Shown piece after piece: positions 55,321 through 64,000 of a stretch of 64,000 bases of DNA; positions within the stretch are counted from its first letter, which is position 1; the number at the start of each line of letters is the position of its first letter. The stretch comes from Pseudomonas serbica (GTDB lineage Bacteria; Pseudomonadota; Gammaproteobacteria; Pseudomonadales; Pseudomonadaceae): NCBI RefSeq assembly GCF_028823535.1, contig NZ_JAQIYM010000001.1, positions 310,001 through 374,000 of the forward strand, read 5' to 3'. A program made the translations under genes and the position numbers. The notes under the pieces were generated by a model that was given only the letters and a program-made list of their open reading frames with translations, was not told where the DNA came from and made no database searches.

Positions 55321-56286
55321 ATGTCAACGCACAGCCGCTCTTCGCTGTTCTTCGTTTTTTTATTGGGGGCCGTGCTGGTCGCCGCCGCAGGGTTGGGTTA
55401 TTGGCGGTCGACCGTTAACCGACTGCCCGAAGGGTTGCATGTCGGCAATGGTCGACTTGAAGCCACTGAAGTGCAGATCGCCAGCAAAACACCCGGTCGA
55501 TTGGCTGAAGTGCTGGTGGACGAGGGTGACAAGGTAACCCGCGGCCAGCTATTGGCCCGCATGGACACCCGGACCCTCGAGGCCCAGCGCAACCAGGCGG
55601 AAGCCGAAGTGATACGCGTCCGGGAAAATCTTTCCGCGGCCCAGGCCAATGTGAAACTGCGCCAGAGCGAGCAACTGCTAGCCCAACAAGAGCTCAAACG
55701 CTCCCAGGCGTTGTTCAATCGTGGTTTCGCCAGCGGCCAGATCATCGACCAGCAGCAGTCTCGCTTCGACACAGCCAACGCGGCTGTGACCGCGGCCCGC
55801 GCCCAGGTGTCCGCCGTCGGTGCAGCCATTGGTGCGGCACAGGCACAAGTGGCTCAGTTGAACAGTGAAATCGACGACAGCAGTTTGCGGGCCCCCATCG
55901 ACGGGATCATTCAGCTTCGCATGGCCGAGCCGGGAGAAGTGATCGGCGCCGGAGGGCGAGTGTTGCTGCTGATCGACCCGAACGACCAATACATGAACCT
56001 CTATCTTGCAGCATCCGTCGCCGGACGCCTGGCGGTCGGCGATGAAGCGCGAATCCTGCTGGACGCCCTGCCCGACCAACCGCTGCCGGCAAAAATCAGT
56101 TTCGTGGCAGCCAAGTCGCAGTTCACGCCCAAAGAAGTCGAGACCCGCGACGAACGTCAGAAGCTGGTGTTTCGGGTCAAGCTACATTTGACCCACCCCA
56201 GCGCCATCCCCCAGGCCAAACCGGGAATGCCCGGTAATGGCTACGTGCGTACTGCTGCCATCGACTGGCCGGCCAATCTGCAATGA
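55321..56286 (+). CDS. HlyD family membrane-fusion protein (efflux adaptor)
   Basis: This 321-aa periplasmic adaptor has an N-terminal membrane anchor (FFVFLLGAVLVAAAGLGYW) and a split lipoyl domain (ATEVQIASKTPGRLAEVLVDEGDKVTRGQLLARMDTR). A coiled-coil hairpin spans about residues 80-185, and the mate lipoyl half follows (RAPIDGIIQLRMAEPGEVIGAGGRVLLLIDPND). The family is that of YhiI/EmrA-type adaptors. ATG 55321 is preferred to 55276, since the membrane anchor then starts about 8 residues in. It overlaps the ABC gene by 4 bp. Confidence 0.88.
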   Translation: MSTHSRSSLFFVFLLGAVLVAAAGLGYWRSTVNRLPEGLHVGNGRLEATEVQIASKTPGRLAEVLVDEGDKVTRGQLLARMDTRTLEAQRNQAEAEVIRVRENLSAAQANVKLRQSEQLLAQQELKRSQALFNRGFASGQIIDQQQSRFDTANAAVTAARAQVSAVGAAIGAAQAQVAQLNSEIDDSSLRAPIDGIIQLRMAEPGEVIGAGGRVLLLIDPNDQYMNLYLAASVAGRLAVGDEARILLDALPDQPLPAKISFVAAKSQFTPKEVETRDERQKLVFRVKLHLTHPSAIPQAKPGMPGNGYVRTAAIDWPANLQ

Positions 56287-59006
56287 CCGGCCTGGCACTG
56301 CATGCCAATCGCCTTCAGCACCGCTATGGCGAACGTCATGCGCTGACCGACATCACGCTCAGCCTACCCACCGGCACCCGATGTGGATTGATTGGTCCGG
56401 ATGCCGCCGGTAAATCCAGCTTGCTGGGGCTGATCGCGGGTGTGAAGACGCTACAGCAAGGCCAACTGGAGGTGCTCGGTGGCTCGATCCGGGATCGGCA
56501 CCACCGCAACAGCCTCTACACCCGTATCGCGTTCATGCCTCAAGGGCTGGGTGGCAACCTGTACCCTGATCTGTCGATTCGCGAGAACATTCACTTCTTC
56601 GCCACACTGTTCGGGCTGTCCAGGGCACAAAGCAATCAGCGCATGCACAGCCTGCTGCTCGCCACCGATCTGTTGCGATTTGCCGAGCGCCCGGCCGGTA
56701 AGCTGTCGGGAGGCATGAAACAGAAGCTCGGTCTTTGTTGCGCACTGATCCATGAGCCGGACTTGTTGATCCTCGATGAGCCGACCACTGGCGTCGACCC
56801 CTTGTCCCGACGGCATTTCTGGGAGTTGATCGACGACGTTCGGCGCCAACGCCCGCAATTGACGCTACTGGTCGCCACCGCCTACATGGAAGAGGCCGAA
56901 CAGTTCGAACACTGCCTGATGCTCGATGGCGGCAAGCTGATCGCCGCCGGTTTGAGCCGTGACCTGCGGGCGGTAACCCCCAGTGGCAAGCTCGATGAAG
57001 CCTTCACCCACTTTCAGGGCGACAGCGGCCACGATAACCAGCCGCTGGTGATTCCTGCGCGAACCAACGCTACTGCCGACATCGCTATCCAGGCCCATGA
57101 CCTGACTCTGCGCTTCGGCGATTTCACGGCAGTGGACAAGGTCAGCTTCGCCATCGGCCGCGGCGAGATCTTCGGGTTCCTGGGCTCCAATGGCTGTGGC
57201 AAAACCACCACCATGAAGGTGCTTACAGGGCTGATCCCGGCCAGCGGGGGCAGTGCCACGCTGCTGGGCAACCCTGTGAACGCCAAGGATCTGCGCACCC
57301 GCAAGCGCGTTGGATTCATGTCTCAGAGTTTCTCGCTCTACGGCGAACTCAGCGTGCGGCAGAACCTGGAATTGCACGCCAGACTGTTCGATCTGGCCCA
57401 AGCCGACAGTACTCAACGCATCGACGAACTGATCCAGCGCTTCAGCCTTGCCAGCGTCGCCCATCAGCCGTCCGGTGCAATGCCACTGGGTCTGCGTCAA
57501 CGGTTATCCTTGGCCGTGGCGGTTCTGCATCGCCCGGAAGTGCTCATCCTCGACGAACCCACCTCCGGCGTCGACCCGGCGGCGCGGGACGATTTCTGGC
57601 GATTGCTGCTCGAACTGTCCCGCGAACAAGGCGTGACGATCTTCCTGTCCACCCACTTCATGAATGAAGCCCAGCGCTGCGACCGCATCTCATTGATGCA
57701 CGCAGGCAAGGTACTGGCCTGTGACACCCCGGCAGCACTGCAACAGCAGTTCAAAAGCCAGACGCTAGAGGCCGCGTTCGTCACCTGCCTGGAACAGGCC
57801 CAGAGCCCAATCGAAACTGCAGCGCCACCGGCGCCCATCGACACCACGAGCGCGCCCACCACATCGATGATTGAGCGCCGCTTCAGTATTGGGCGGCTGC
57901 GGGCATTGGCGGGTCGTGAAGGCAAGGAATTACTGCGCGACAGAGTACGCCTGGCCTTCGCTCTGCTCGGGGCGATGTTCATGATGGTGATTTTCGGCTA
58001 CGGGATCTCCCTGGACGTCGAGAATCTCGCCTTCGCCGTCTACGACCAGGACCAGACCCCGCAAAGCCGGGCTTACCTGGAGGCCTTTCGCGGTTCCCGT
58101 TACTTCGACGAGCAGCCCCCGATAGGCGATCCGGCGAAGTTGCATCGACGATTGCAGCGCTCGGAGATCAAACTGGCGCTGCAGATCCCGCCCGGATTCG
58201 GCCGGGATCTGTTCGCCGGTCGCCAGCCCACGGTGGCGGCCTGGCTCGAGGGTGGCATGCCGTTTCGCGCCGAAACCAGCCGCAATTATGTGGAAGCGGT
58301 ACACCAGGCTAACCTGGAGCAGTTGGCGGACCAGTCCAGTCCCGCGCCGTCCCGGCAAGCGCCAGCCAAACTGCAAACACGTTTCCGCTACAACCAGGAT
58401 GTCGTCAGCGTCAACGCCATCGGCCCCGGAGTGATGGCACTGATCCTGGCGTTCATCCCGGCCATGCTGACGGCGCTGGGCATCGTGCGAGAGAAGGAAC
58501 TGGGCTCGATCACCAACTTCTACGCCACACCGCTGACCCGCCTGGAGTTCCTGTTAGGTAAACAAGTCCCGTATCTGGCCGTCAGCCTGATCAATCTCGC
58601 CGTGCTGACCGCCATGAACCGCTGGCTGTTCGGCGTCCCTTTCAAGGGCAGTGCACTGACCCTGGCTTTCGGCGGATTGCTCTACGTGCTGGCAACCACC
58701 AGCATGGGTCTGTTGATTTCGTCATTCACCCGAACCCAGATCGCCGCGATTCTCGGCACCATGATCATCACCAGCCTGCCGACCATCCAGTTTTCCGGCT
58801 TGATCGTGCCGAGGTCGTCGCTAGAGGGTGCGGCCGCGGTCATGGGGATGATGTTTCCGGCAGGCTATTTTCTCGATATCGCCGTCGGCACCTTTACCAA
58901 GGCGCTGGATATCCGACAGTTGTGGCCGCAATGCCTGGCACTGCTCGGATTCTTTCTCGGGTTCACCGGCTTGAGCCTGGCCATGCTGAAAAAGCAGGAG
59001 GTCTGA
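56283..59006 (+). CDS. ABC transporter fusion: two ATPase domains plus ABC2 membrane domain (RbbA-like)
   Basis: This 907-aa protein has two nucleotide-binding domains and a C-terminal permease. The first domain (about 1-225) has Walker A GPDAAGKSS (degenerate at the fourth position), LSGGMKQK and ILDEPTTGVD. The second (about 265-495) has GSNGCGKTTT, PLGLRQRLSLA in place of LSGGQ, and ILDEPTSGVD. The membrane region (about 550-905) carries several spans of the ABC2 type. It is similar to E. coli RbbA/YhiH. It is coupled to the HlyD adaptor and overlaps the next permease. Confidence 0.92.
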   Translation: MTGLALHANRLQHRYGERHALTDITLSLPTGTRCGLIGPDAAGKSSLLGLIAGVKTLQQGQLEVLGGSIRDRHHRNSLYTRIAFMPQGLGGNLYPDLSIRENIHFFATLFGLSRAQSNQRMHSLLLATDLLRFAERPAGKLSGGMKQKLGLCCALIHEPDLLILDEPTTGVDPLSRRHFWELIDDVRRQRPQLTLLVATAYMEEAEQFEHCLMLDGGKLIAAGLSRDLRAVTPSGKLDEAFTHFQGDSGHDNQPLVIPARTNATADIAIQAHDLTLRFGDFTAVDKVSFAIGRGEIFGFLGSNGCGKTTTMKVLTGLIPASGGSATLLGNPVNAKDLRTRKRVGFMSQSFSLYGELSVRQNLELHARLFDLAQADSTQRIDELIQRFSLASVAHQPSGAMPLGLRQRLSLAVAVLHRPEVLILDEPTSGVDPAARDDFWRLLLELSREQGVTIFLSTHFMNEAQRCDRISLMHAGKVLACDTPAALQQQFKSQTLEAAFVTCLEQAQSPIETAAPPAPIDTTSAPTTSMIERRFSIGRLRALAGREGKELLRDRVRLAFALLGAMFMMVIFGYGISLDVENLAFAVYDQDQTPQSRAYLEAFRGSRYFDEQPPIGDPAKLHRRLQRSEIKLALQIPPGFGRDLFAGRQPTVAAWLEGGMPFRAETSRNYVEAVHQANLEQLADQSSPAPSRQAPAKLQTRFRYNQDVVSVNAIGPGVMALILAFIPAMLTALGIVREKELGSITNFYATPLTRLEFLLGKQVPYLAVSLINLAVLTAMNRWLFGVPFKGSALTLAFGGLLYVLATTSMGLLISSFTRTQIAAILGTMIITSLPTIQFSGLIVPRSSLEGAAAVMGMMFPAGYFLDIAVGTFTKALDIRQLWPQCLALLGFFLGFTGLSLAMLKKQEV

Positions 59007-60124
59007 TGCACAAGCTTGCGCACATCCTGCGACTTGGCCTCAAGGAGCTCTCGAGCCTGCAACATGACAACGTATTGCTGCTGTTCCTGTTCTACGCCTT
59101 CACGGTAGCGATCTACATGCCGGCCGCAGGCTCAGTGATCGGTGTGCACAACGCCAGTGTGGCCATGGTCGATGAAGATCACAGCCCTCTGTCACGCCAA
59201 CTGGCCCAGGTCCTGCGGCCGCCGGAATTTCAACCGCCGGTACCGCTGCCTTATGACCAAATGGACGAGGTGCTGGACAGTGGGCGGTACACCTTCGTGA
59301 TCAATGTTCCAGCCAATTTTCAGGCCGATCTGTTGGGCGGTCACCAGCCGGCACTGCAGGTCAACGTTGATGCCACCGCCATGAGCCAGGCGTTCATGGG
59401 TGCTGGCTATATCGGGCGGATTTTCCAGCGCGAACTGTTGAACTACAGTGGCCAGGGCGATGCGGCGAGCCAGGCCCCCGTGCTGCTGACGACACGAGCG
59501 CTGTTCAATGCCAACCTGGAGGGTGGCTGGTTCCTGGCGGTCATCCAGATCGTCAACAACATCACGATCCTGGCCATCATCCTGACGGGCACAGCACTGC
59601 TGCGTGAACGCGAGCATGGCACCCTGGATCATTTGCTGGTGCTGCCACTGACGGCACTGGAAATCATGCTGGCAAAAGTCTGGAGCAACATGCTGGTGGT
59701 GGTGCTCTGCACCTGGGTATCGCTGGAAGTCATCGTCAAAGGCGCCCTGGGCGTGCCACTGGCGGGCTCCATGAGCTTTTTCCTGCTGGTAACGGCGGTT
59801 TATCTGTTCGCCAGCACGGCGCTGGGAATATTCCTCGCGACCCTGGCACGCTCGACACCGCAGTTCGGCTTATTGGCAATTCCGGTGATCATCCCCATGC
59901 TGCTGCTTTCCGGCGGCAGCACGCCCCTCGACAGCATGCCGCAATGGCTGCAATGGGTGATGCAGGGCTCGCCATCGACGCACTTCGTCAGCCTCAGCGC
60001 CGCGATTCTTTTTCGCGACGCCGGCATCGATGTCGTCTGGCCGGACTTGCTGGCATTAAGCGGCATCGGCCTGCTGTTCTTTACCATTGCGCTGATGCGG
60101 TTTCGCAAGAGCCTGGCGTCCTGA
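59006..60124 (+). CDS. ABC-2 type permease (YhhJ-like)
   Basis: This 372-aa inner-membrane permease has one N-terminal span (VLLLFLFYAFTVAIYMPA), a large periplasmic loop, then about five spans ending near FTIALMRFRKSLAS. ATG 59006 overlaps the previous stop (TGATG). It is the second permease of the adaptor-ATPase-permease operon, an E. coli yhiI-yhiH-yhhJ layout. The exported substrate is unknown. Confidence 0.92.
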   Translation: MHKLAHILRLGLKELSSLQHDNVLLLFLFYAFTVAIYMPAAGSVIGVHNASVAMVDEDHSPLSRQLAQVLRPPEFQPPVPLPYDQMDEVLDSGRYTFVINVPANFQADLLGGHQPALQVNVDATAMSQAFMGAGYIGRIFQRELLNYSGQGDAASQAPVLLTTRALFNANLEGGWFLAVIQIVNNITILAIILTGTALLREREHGTLDHLLVLPLTALEIMLAKVWSNMLVVVLCTWVSLEVIVKGALGVPLAGSMSFFLLVTAVYLFASTALGIFLATLARSTPQFGLLAIPVIIPMLLLSGGSTPLDSMPQWLQWVMQGSPSTHFVSLSAAILFRDAGIDVVWPDLLALSGIGLLFFTIALMRFRKSLAS

Positions 60125-60177
60125 TGAACGAGTAAAGAGCCACTCTCGCAACGAGGCCCGCCAGGACAGCAAAAAGC

Positions 60178-60585
60178 TTATTGGATGATCAGGTTGTTGA
60201 ACAACAGATCCTCAACCACCGGCTTGCCCGTTTCATCATTCATGATCTGCTGGGTCTGCTTCAACGCTTCCTGACGCAGCTTTTCCTTGGCCTCGACATT
60301 GTTCATCGTCTCGGTGGACTGCTGGGCAAACAACGCCACCAGTTGATTGCGAATCAGCGGCTCGTTGGCCTTGACCGCCTTGGCGGCCTCGTCGCCGGTC
60401 ACACGCAAGGCCACATCGGCCTTGTAGACCTTGAGCTTGGGCGTGCCATCCAGTCCGTAGTTGCCCACGAACGGCGGGCTCAAGGTGACATAATTGACCT
60501 TTGGCGCCACCTCTTCCTTGGCTTCCTCGGCCACCGCCGCCACAGGCAGGGACAGGGCCAGCAACAACATGATCCACGCTTTCAC
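60178..60585 (-). CDS. FliL-family protein (flagellar basal body-associated-like), isolated
   Basis: This 135-aa exported or anchored protein reads MKAWIMLLLALSLPVAAVAEEAKEEVAPKVNYVTLSPPFVGNY, followed by a FliL-type domain (VYKADVALRVTGDEAAKAVKANEPLIRNQLVALFAQQSTETMNNVEAKEKLRQEALKQ). GTG 60585 with AAGGAG six bases upstream is the best start; the upstream frame has no ribosome site. No flagellar genes are near, so a non-flagellar role is possible. It is convergent with the efflux operon and divergent from the quinone oxidoreductase. Confidence 0.82.
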   Translation of the reverse strand: MKAWIMLLLALSLPVAAVAEEAKEEVAPKVNYVTLSPPFVGNYGLDGTPKLKVYKADVALRVTGDEAAKAVKANEPLIRNQLVALFAQQSTETMNNVEAKEKLRQEALKQTQQIMNDETGKPVVEDLLFNNLIIQ

Positions 60586-60735
60586 AATTCGCTCCTTATC
60601 CGGTTTGCGGCCCAGCATAACCACCCGCCACGCCAACACAAGCTTATGGCTGACTATCAGGGTCGGGCATGCTCGTTGACCCGTCGACTCACACACCTAC
60701 ACTTATCGGCCATCACTCCAAAAGGAATAGCCCTG

Positions 60736-61713
60736 ATGAAAGCCGTGCTGTGCAAAGCCTTCGGTCCTGCCGAATCGCTGGTACTGGAAGACGTCGCCAG
60801 TCCTGTCGCGAAGAAGAACGAAATCCTGCTGGAGGTGCATGCCGCCGGGGTGAACTTCCCCGACACGCTGATCATCGAGGGCAAGTACCAGTTCAAACCG
60901 CCCTTCCCTTTTTCCCCGGGCGGTGAAGCCGCTGGCGTCGTCAGCGAAGTGGGCGAAAAAGTCAGCCACCTGAAGGTTGGCGATCGGGTCATGGCCCTGA
61001 CCGGCTGGGGCAGTTTTGCCGAACAGGTCGCGGTACCCGGTTACAACGTGTTGCCGATCCCGCCCTCCATGGACTTCAACACCGCCGCCGCCTTCAGCAT
61101 GACCTATGGCACCTCGATGCACGCCCTCAAGCAACGCGGCAACCTGCAACCCGGCGAAACCCTGCTGGTATTGGGCGCCTCCGGCGGTGTCGGCCTGGCG
61201 GCAGTAGAGATCGGCAAGGCCATGGGCGCCCGGGTGATCGCCGCGGCCAGCAGCGCGGAAAAACTCGCCGTGGCCAAGGCCGCGGGTGCCGATGAACTGA
61301 TCAACTACAGCGAAACCAGCCTCAAGGACGAAATCAAACGCCTGACCGACGGCCAGGGTGCCGACGTGATCTACGACCCTGTGGGTGGCGACCTGTTCGA
61401 CCAGGCCATCCGCGCCATCGCCTGGAACGGCCGCCTGCTGGTGGTCGGCTTTGCCAGCGGACGCATCCCCGAACTGCCGGTGAACCTGGCACTGCTCAAA
61501 GGTGCGGCGGTGCTCGGCGTGTTCTGGGGCTCGTTCGCCCAACGCCAGCCGCAGGATAACGCCGCCAACTTCCAGCAGCTGTTTGACTGGTTTGCCGAGG
61601 GCAAGTTGAAGCCGCTGGTGTCGCAGGTGTATCCGTTGAGCAATGCGGCGCAGGCCATCAATGATCTTGGCCAGCGCAAGGCTGTCGGGAAGGTGGTGGT
61701 GCAGGTTCGATAA
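60736..61713 (+). CDS. NADPH:quinone oxidoreductase family zinc-independent dehydrogenase
   Basis: This 325-aa medium-chain reductase is of the quinone oxidoreductase (Qor) group. The NADPH site is LLVLGASGGVGLAAVEIGKAMGARVIAAASS. The N-terminal domain (HAAGVNFPDTLIIEGKYQFKPPFPFSPGGEAAGVV) lacks the catalytic-zinc cysteine. ATG 60736 with AAAGGA at 9 bases is chosen over further upstream frames. It is convergent with the TonB-domain gene across a large palindrome. Confidence 0.9.
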   Translation: MKAVLCKAFGPAESLVLEDVASPVAKKNEILLEVHAAGVNFPDTLIIEGKYQFKPPFPFSPGGEAAGVVSEVGEKVSHLKVGDRVMALTGWGSFAEQVAVPGYNVLPIPPSMDFNTAAAFSMTYGTSMHALKQRGNLQPGETLLVLGASGGVGLAAVEIGKAMGARVIAAASSAEKLAVAKAAGADELINYSETSLKDEIKRLTDGQGADVIYDPVGGDLFDQAIRAIAWNGRLLVVGFASGRIPELPVNLALLKGAAVLGVFWGSFAQRQPQDNAANFQQLFDWFAEGKLKPLVSQVYPLSNAAQAINDLGQRKAVGKVVVQVR

Positions 61714-61723
61714 GCTCCCAATC

Positions 61724-61753
61724 GGTCTGAACTACGATATCGTAGTTCAGACC
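61724..61753. repeat. 30-bp perfect palindrome between convergent genes
   Basis: Arms GGTCTGAACTACGAT (61724-61738) and its exact reverse complement (61739-61753) meet without a loop. It lies 11 bp past the qor stop and 20 bp before the TonB-domain stop. No T-run follows on either strand. Confidence 0.9.
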
Positions 61754-61773
61754 ATGTCAGCCCAGGCCAAGCA

Positions 61774-62388
61774 CTAAAGCAACTTTCGAATACCCTGCGG
61801 CAAATACCGCACGTACCTGGAAACAGGGTTACTGCGGCACTCACTGACTATGATTGGCACCTTGCGATTCAACTGGGTTATCAGTTCAAGGCGCCGCTCG
61901 TTCGATAACATGTCTTTTGAAAACGCTTTCGTCAGATAAGCGCGGGTGTAGTAGAACGCCGCGGAATCCGTCCATCTGTGCTCGGGTGTATCGACAAGCG
62001 CGTTATTGAGATCGCGACATCGCAGTTCGTTGAGCCACTTGTTGGTATCGATCGTCATATCCCAATCGTAGCCAAACACCATCGGCGCAACCATGTCCTG
62101 TTCGGCAGGTTTATCGCCATCGACGGTCCAGGGCTTGAACCGCCACTGCGCTATCGCCACCCGGGTCGCTTCAGCCAGGTCCGGGTGATCGCTTTGTACA
62201 ATCTTCACCTTGCTGATTGAACCATCGGCCTTGACCGTGAACCCGACCCGGACAGTACCGACCACCCCGGCCCTCTGCAGTGCCAGTGGATAGATCGGCT
62301 TGGGATTGTTCTCCGGTATCAGAAAAAACTCTTCAGCCCGGATTTCACCCGATACCACCAGGATCAACAGCAACACAAACCAACGCAT
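61774..62388 (-). CDS. TonB C-terminal domain protein, exported
   Basis: This 204-aa protein has a signal peptide (MRWFVLLLILVVSGEIRA) and then, almost at once, a TonB C-terminal-like domain (NNPKPIYPLALQRAGVVGTVRVGFTVKADGSISKVKIVQSDHPDLAEATRVAIAQWRFKPW, about residues 27-90). A C-terminal extension of unknown fold follows. It has no proline-rich spacer and, with a cleaved signal, no membrane anchor, so it cannot be a normal energy transducer. ATG 62388 has GGAGGAGG upstream. Confidence 0.85.
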   Translation of the reverse strand: MRWFVLLLILVVSGEIRAEEFFLIPENNPKPIYPLALQRAGVVGTVRVGFTVKADGSISKVKIVQSDHPDLAEATRVAIAQWRFKPWTVDGDKPAEQDMVAPMVFGYDWDMTIDTNKWLNELRCRDLNNALVDTPEHRWTDSAAFYYTRAYLTKAFSKDMLSNERRLELITQLNRKVPIIVSECRSNPVSRYVRYLPQGIRKLL

Positions 62389-62706
62389 ACCTCCTCCCTC
62401 TTGATGCAAATGCCAGGTCCTGGCCGCAACAAAAAGGCTACAGACCGACGGCCTCAAGCTGAAGGTCGCGGCTTCCGGTAAAGGGGCAGGACATTTCCCA
62501 AAGGCCTGCCTTCACCCGCCGCATCAAACAGGAACGCTGTAATAATTCCTACAACGCACTTCATTTATACCTGAGCGACATGTTCATAAAGGAACACTCG
62601 AATTCCAACATTTCCGCTATTTTGCCGATGCGAACCGGTGCTATTTTCGGTAACGAAACTGTAACATTCGTATCCGCAGTCAAAACAAGAAATTTGGAGC
62701 TCTTGA
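62389..62706. promoter_or_regulatory. glpT upstream region with candidate GlpR operators
   Basis: This 318-bp gap has no gene. Two inverted repeats lie upstream of glpT: TGTTC-ATAAAG-GAACA (62581-62596) and TTTCG-GTAA-CGAAA (62645-62658). Both are similar in form to DeoR-type GlpR operators. The left half of the gap holds the leader of the TonB-domain gene and no other structure that I see. Confidence 0.55.
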
Positions 62707-64000
62707 ATGTTTGCTTTCTTTCGTCCTGCCACGCATCAGGCTCCCTTGCCTGAAGAAAAAATAGACAGCACCTACCGACGCCTGCGTTGGCAGATCTTCG
62801 CCGGTATCTTCATCGGTTACGCCGGTTACTACCTGCTGCGCAAAAACTTCTCCCTGGCCATGCCTTATCTGATCGAAGAGGGCTACACCCGAGGAGAGCT
62901 GGGGGTGGCGCTGTCGGCGATTGCCATCGCCTACGGCTTGTCCAAGTTCCTGATGGGCATCGTGTCCGACCGTTCCAACCCGCGCTTCTTCCTGCCGTTT
63001 GGCCTCGTGGTCTCGGCGGCGGTGATGTTCACGTTCGGTTTTGCCCATTGGGCGACATCCAGCGTGACCATCATGTTCGTCCTGCTGTTCATCAATGGCT
63101 GGGCGCAGGGCATGGGCTGGCCGCCAAGCGGGCGGACCATGGTGCACTGGTGGTCGCAGAAGGAACGCGGTGGCGTGGTGTCCCTGTGGAACGTGGCGCA
63201 CAACGTCGGTGGCGGTTTGATCGGCCCGCTGTTCCTGATCGGCATGGGCCTGTTCAACGACTGGCACGCGGCGTTTTATGTGCCAGCGGCGGTGGCCATG
63301 GCCGTGGCCGTGTTTGCCTTCATCACCATGCGCGACACCCCGCAATCGGTCGGCCTGCCGCCGATCGAGAAGTACAAGAACGATTACCCGGAAGGCTACG
63401 ACGCCAGCCACGAAGAAGAATTCAGCGCCAAGGAAATCTTCGTCAAATACGTGCTGCGCAACAAAATGCTCTGGTACATCGCCCTGGCCAACGTCTTCGT
63501 CTACCTGCTGCGCTACGGCGTGCTGGACTGGGCGCCGACCTACCTCAAGGAAGCCAAGGGTTTCACCGTGGACAAGACGTCTTGGGCGTACTTCTTCTAC
63601 GAGTGGGCCGGTATTCCGGGCACGCTGCTGTGCGGCTGGATGTCGGACAAGATCTTCCGTGGCAACCGTGGCCTGACCGGCATGGTGTTCATGGCGCTGG
63701 TGACCGTGGCGACGCTGGTGTACTGGCTCAACCCGGCCGGTAACCCGACGGTCGACATGATTGCGCTGATCTCCATCGGCTTCCTGATCTACGGGCCGGT
63801 GATGCTGATCGGTCTACAGGCGCTGGAACTGGCACCGAAAAAAGCCGCCGGCACGGCTGCGGGCTTCACCGGCCTGTTCGGCTACCTGGGGGGATCCGTC
63901 GCGGCCAGTGCAGCGATGGGCTACACCGTGGACCATTTCGGCTGGGACGGCGGTTTCGTCTTGCTGATCGGTGCCTGCCTGCTGGCGATGGCTTTCCTTG
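62707..64000 (+). CDS. glpT: Glycerol-3-phosphate:phosphate antiporter GlpT (partial, 3' end cut)
   Basis: The first 431 codons of an MFS antiporter reach the right edge. [36 protein letters not shown] is the conserved GlpT/UhpT opening. [58 protein letters not shown] and [10 protein letters not shown] follow. GlpT is about 440-450 aa, so only about a dozen codons are missing. GGAG lies 7 bases before ATG 62707. It takes up glycerol-3-phosphate and, in many bacteria, fosfomycin. Upstream inverted repeats suggest GlpR control. Confidence 0.93.
   Translation, partial: MFAFFRPATHQAPLPEEKIDSTYRRLRWQIFAGIFIGYAGYYLLRKNFSLAMPYLIEEGYTRGELGVALSAIAIAYGLSKFLMGIVSDRSNPRFFLPFGLVVSAAVMFTFGFAHWATSSVTIMFVLLFINGWAQGMGWPPSGRTMVHWWSQKERGGVVSLWNVAHNVGGGLIGPLFLIGMGLFNDWHAAFYVPAAVAMAVAVFAFITMRDTPQSVGLPPIEKYKNDYPEGYDASHEEEFSAKEIFVKYVLRNKMLWYIALANVFVYLLRYGVLDWAPTYLKEAKGFTVDKTSWAYFFYEWAGIPGTLLCGWMSDKIFRGNRGLTGMVFMALVTVATLVYWLNPAGNPTVDMIALISIGFLIYGPVMLIGLQALELAPKKAAGTAAGFTGLFGYLGGSVAASAAMGYTVDHFGWDGGFVLLIGACLLAMAFL

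Overview
The window looks like chromosomal DNA of a fluorescent Pseudomonas (P. fluorescens/P. putida type). Supporting signs are high-GC, densely packed genes in Pseudomonas order, a polyamine cluster arranged as in P. aeruginosa spu, an ssu sulfonate operon of the P. putida type ending in ssuF, tandem OprD-family porins, 6S RNA next to zapA, and many REP doublets of the GTGGGAGCGGGCTTGCTCGC family. I see no prophage, IS element, CRISPR array, rRNA or tRNA.

Layout. 1-9.1 kb: a partial exported-protein gene, a short family-3 solute-binding protein, DUF523, a 2OG-Fe(II) oxygenase, DUF2059, an alpha/beta hydrolase, a thioredoxin-like anchored protein, a penicillin/AHL acylase (HacB-like), and a divergent GlxA-type regulator/HD-domain pair. 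9.2-19.7 kb: polyamine uptake and catabolism, with spuHGFEDCB on the minus strand and spuI divergent. The spuA hydrolase between them survives only as a decayed fragment. 19.9-31.0 kb: a TetR regulator and then the organosulfur island (ssuEADCBF, lsfA, two OprD-like porins, and a lone tauA without tauBCD). AT-rich regulatory regions here carry shared inverted repeats. 31.1-39.7 kb: argA, argE, a CYTH-CHAD triphosphatase, an Lrp regulator with a small divergent partner, an orphan PilB/GspE ATPase, and an SPFH-NfeD pair. 39.8-47.7 kb: a DUF2388 protein, the glycine cleavage genes gcvP/gcvH/gcvT, and an iron(III) ABC permease and binding protein. 47.9-54.5 kb: ubiquinone hydroxylases with pepP and ygfB on the minus strand, then TIGR02449-zapA-6S RNA-5-FCL on the plus strand, and a 51-residue membrane protein. 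54.7-64 kb: an EVE-domain protein, a HlyD/RbbA-like/permease efflux operon, a FliL-like protein, a quinone oxidoreductase, a small TonB-domain protein and the start of glpT.

How the genes work together. SpuDEFGH imports putrescine and spermidine. SpuI/SpuB glutamylate them, SpuC transaminates them, and the missing SpuA step (hydrolysis of the gamma-glutamyl product) must be supplied elsewhere. The ssu genes import sulfonates and release sulfite with FMNH2. LsfA probably protects cells under sulfate limitation, and the porins and TauA probably feed sulfur compounds inward. The rest is mainly core metabolism and cell-division housekeeping. The most unusual observations are the spuA relic, the orphan tauA, the shared promoter elements of the sulfur island, a 30-bp perfect palindrome between two convergent genes, and several small or isolated proteins.
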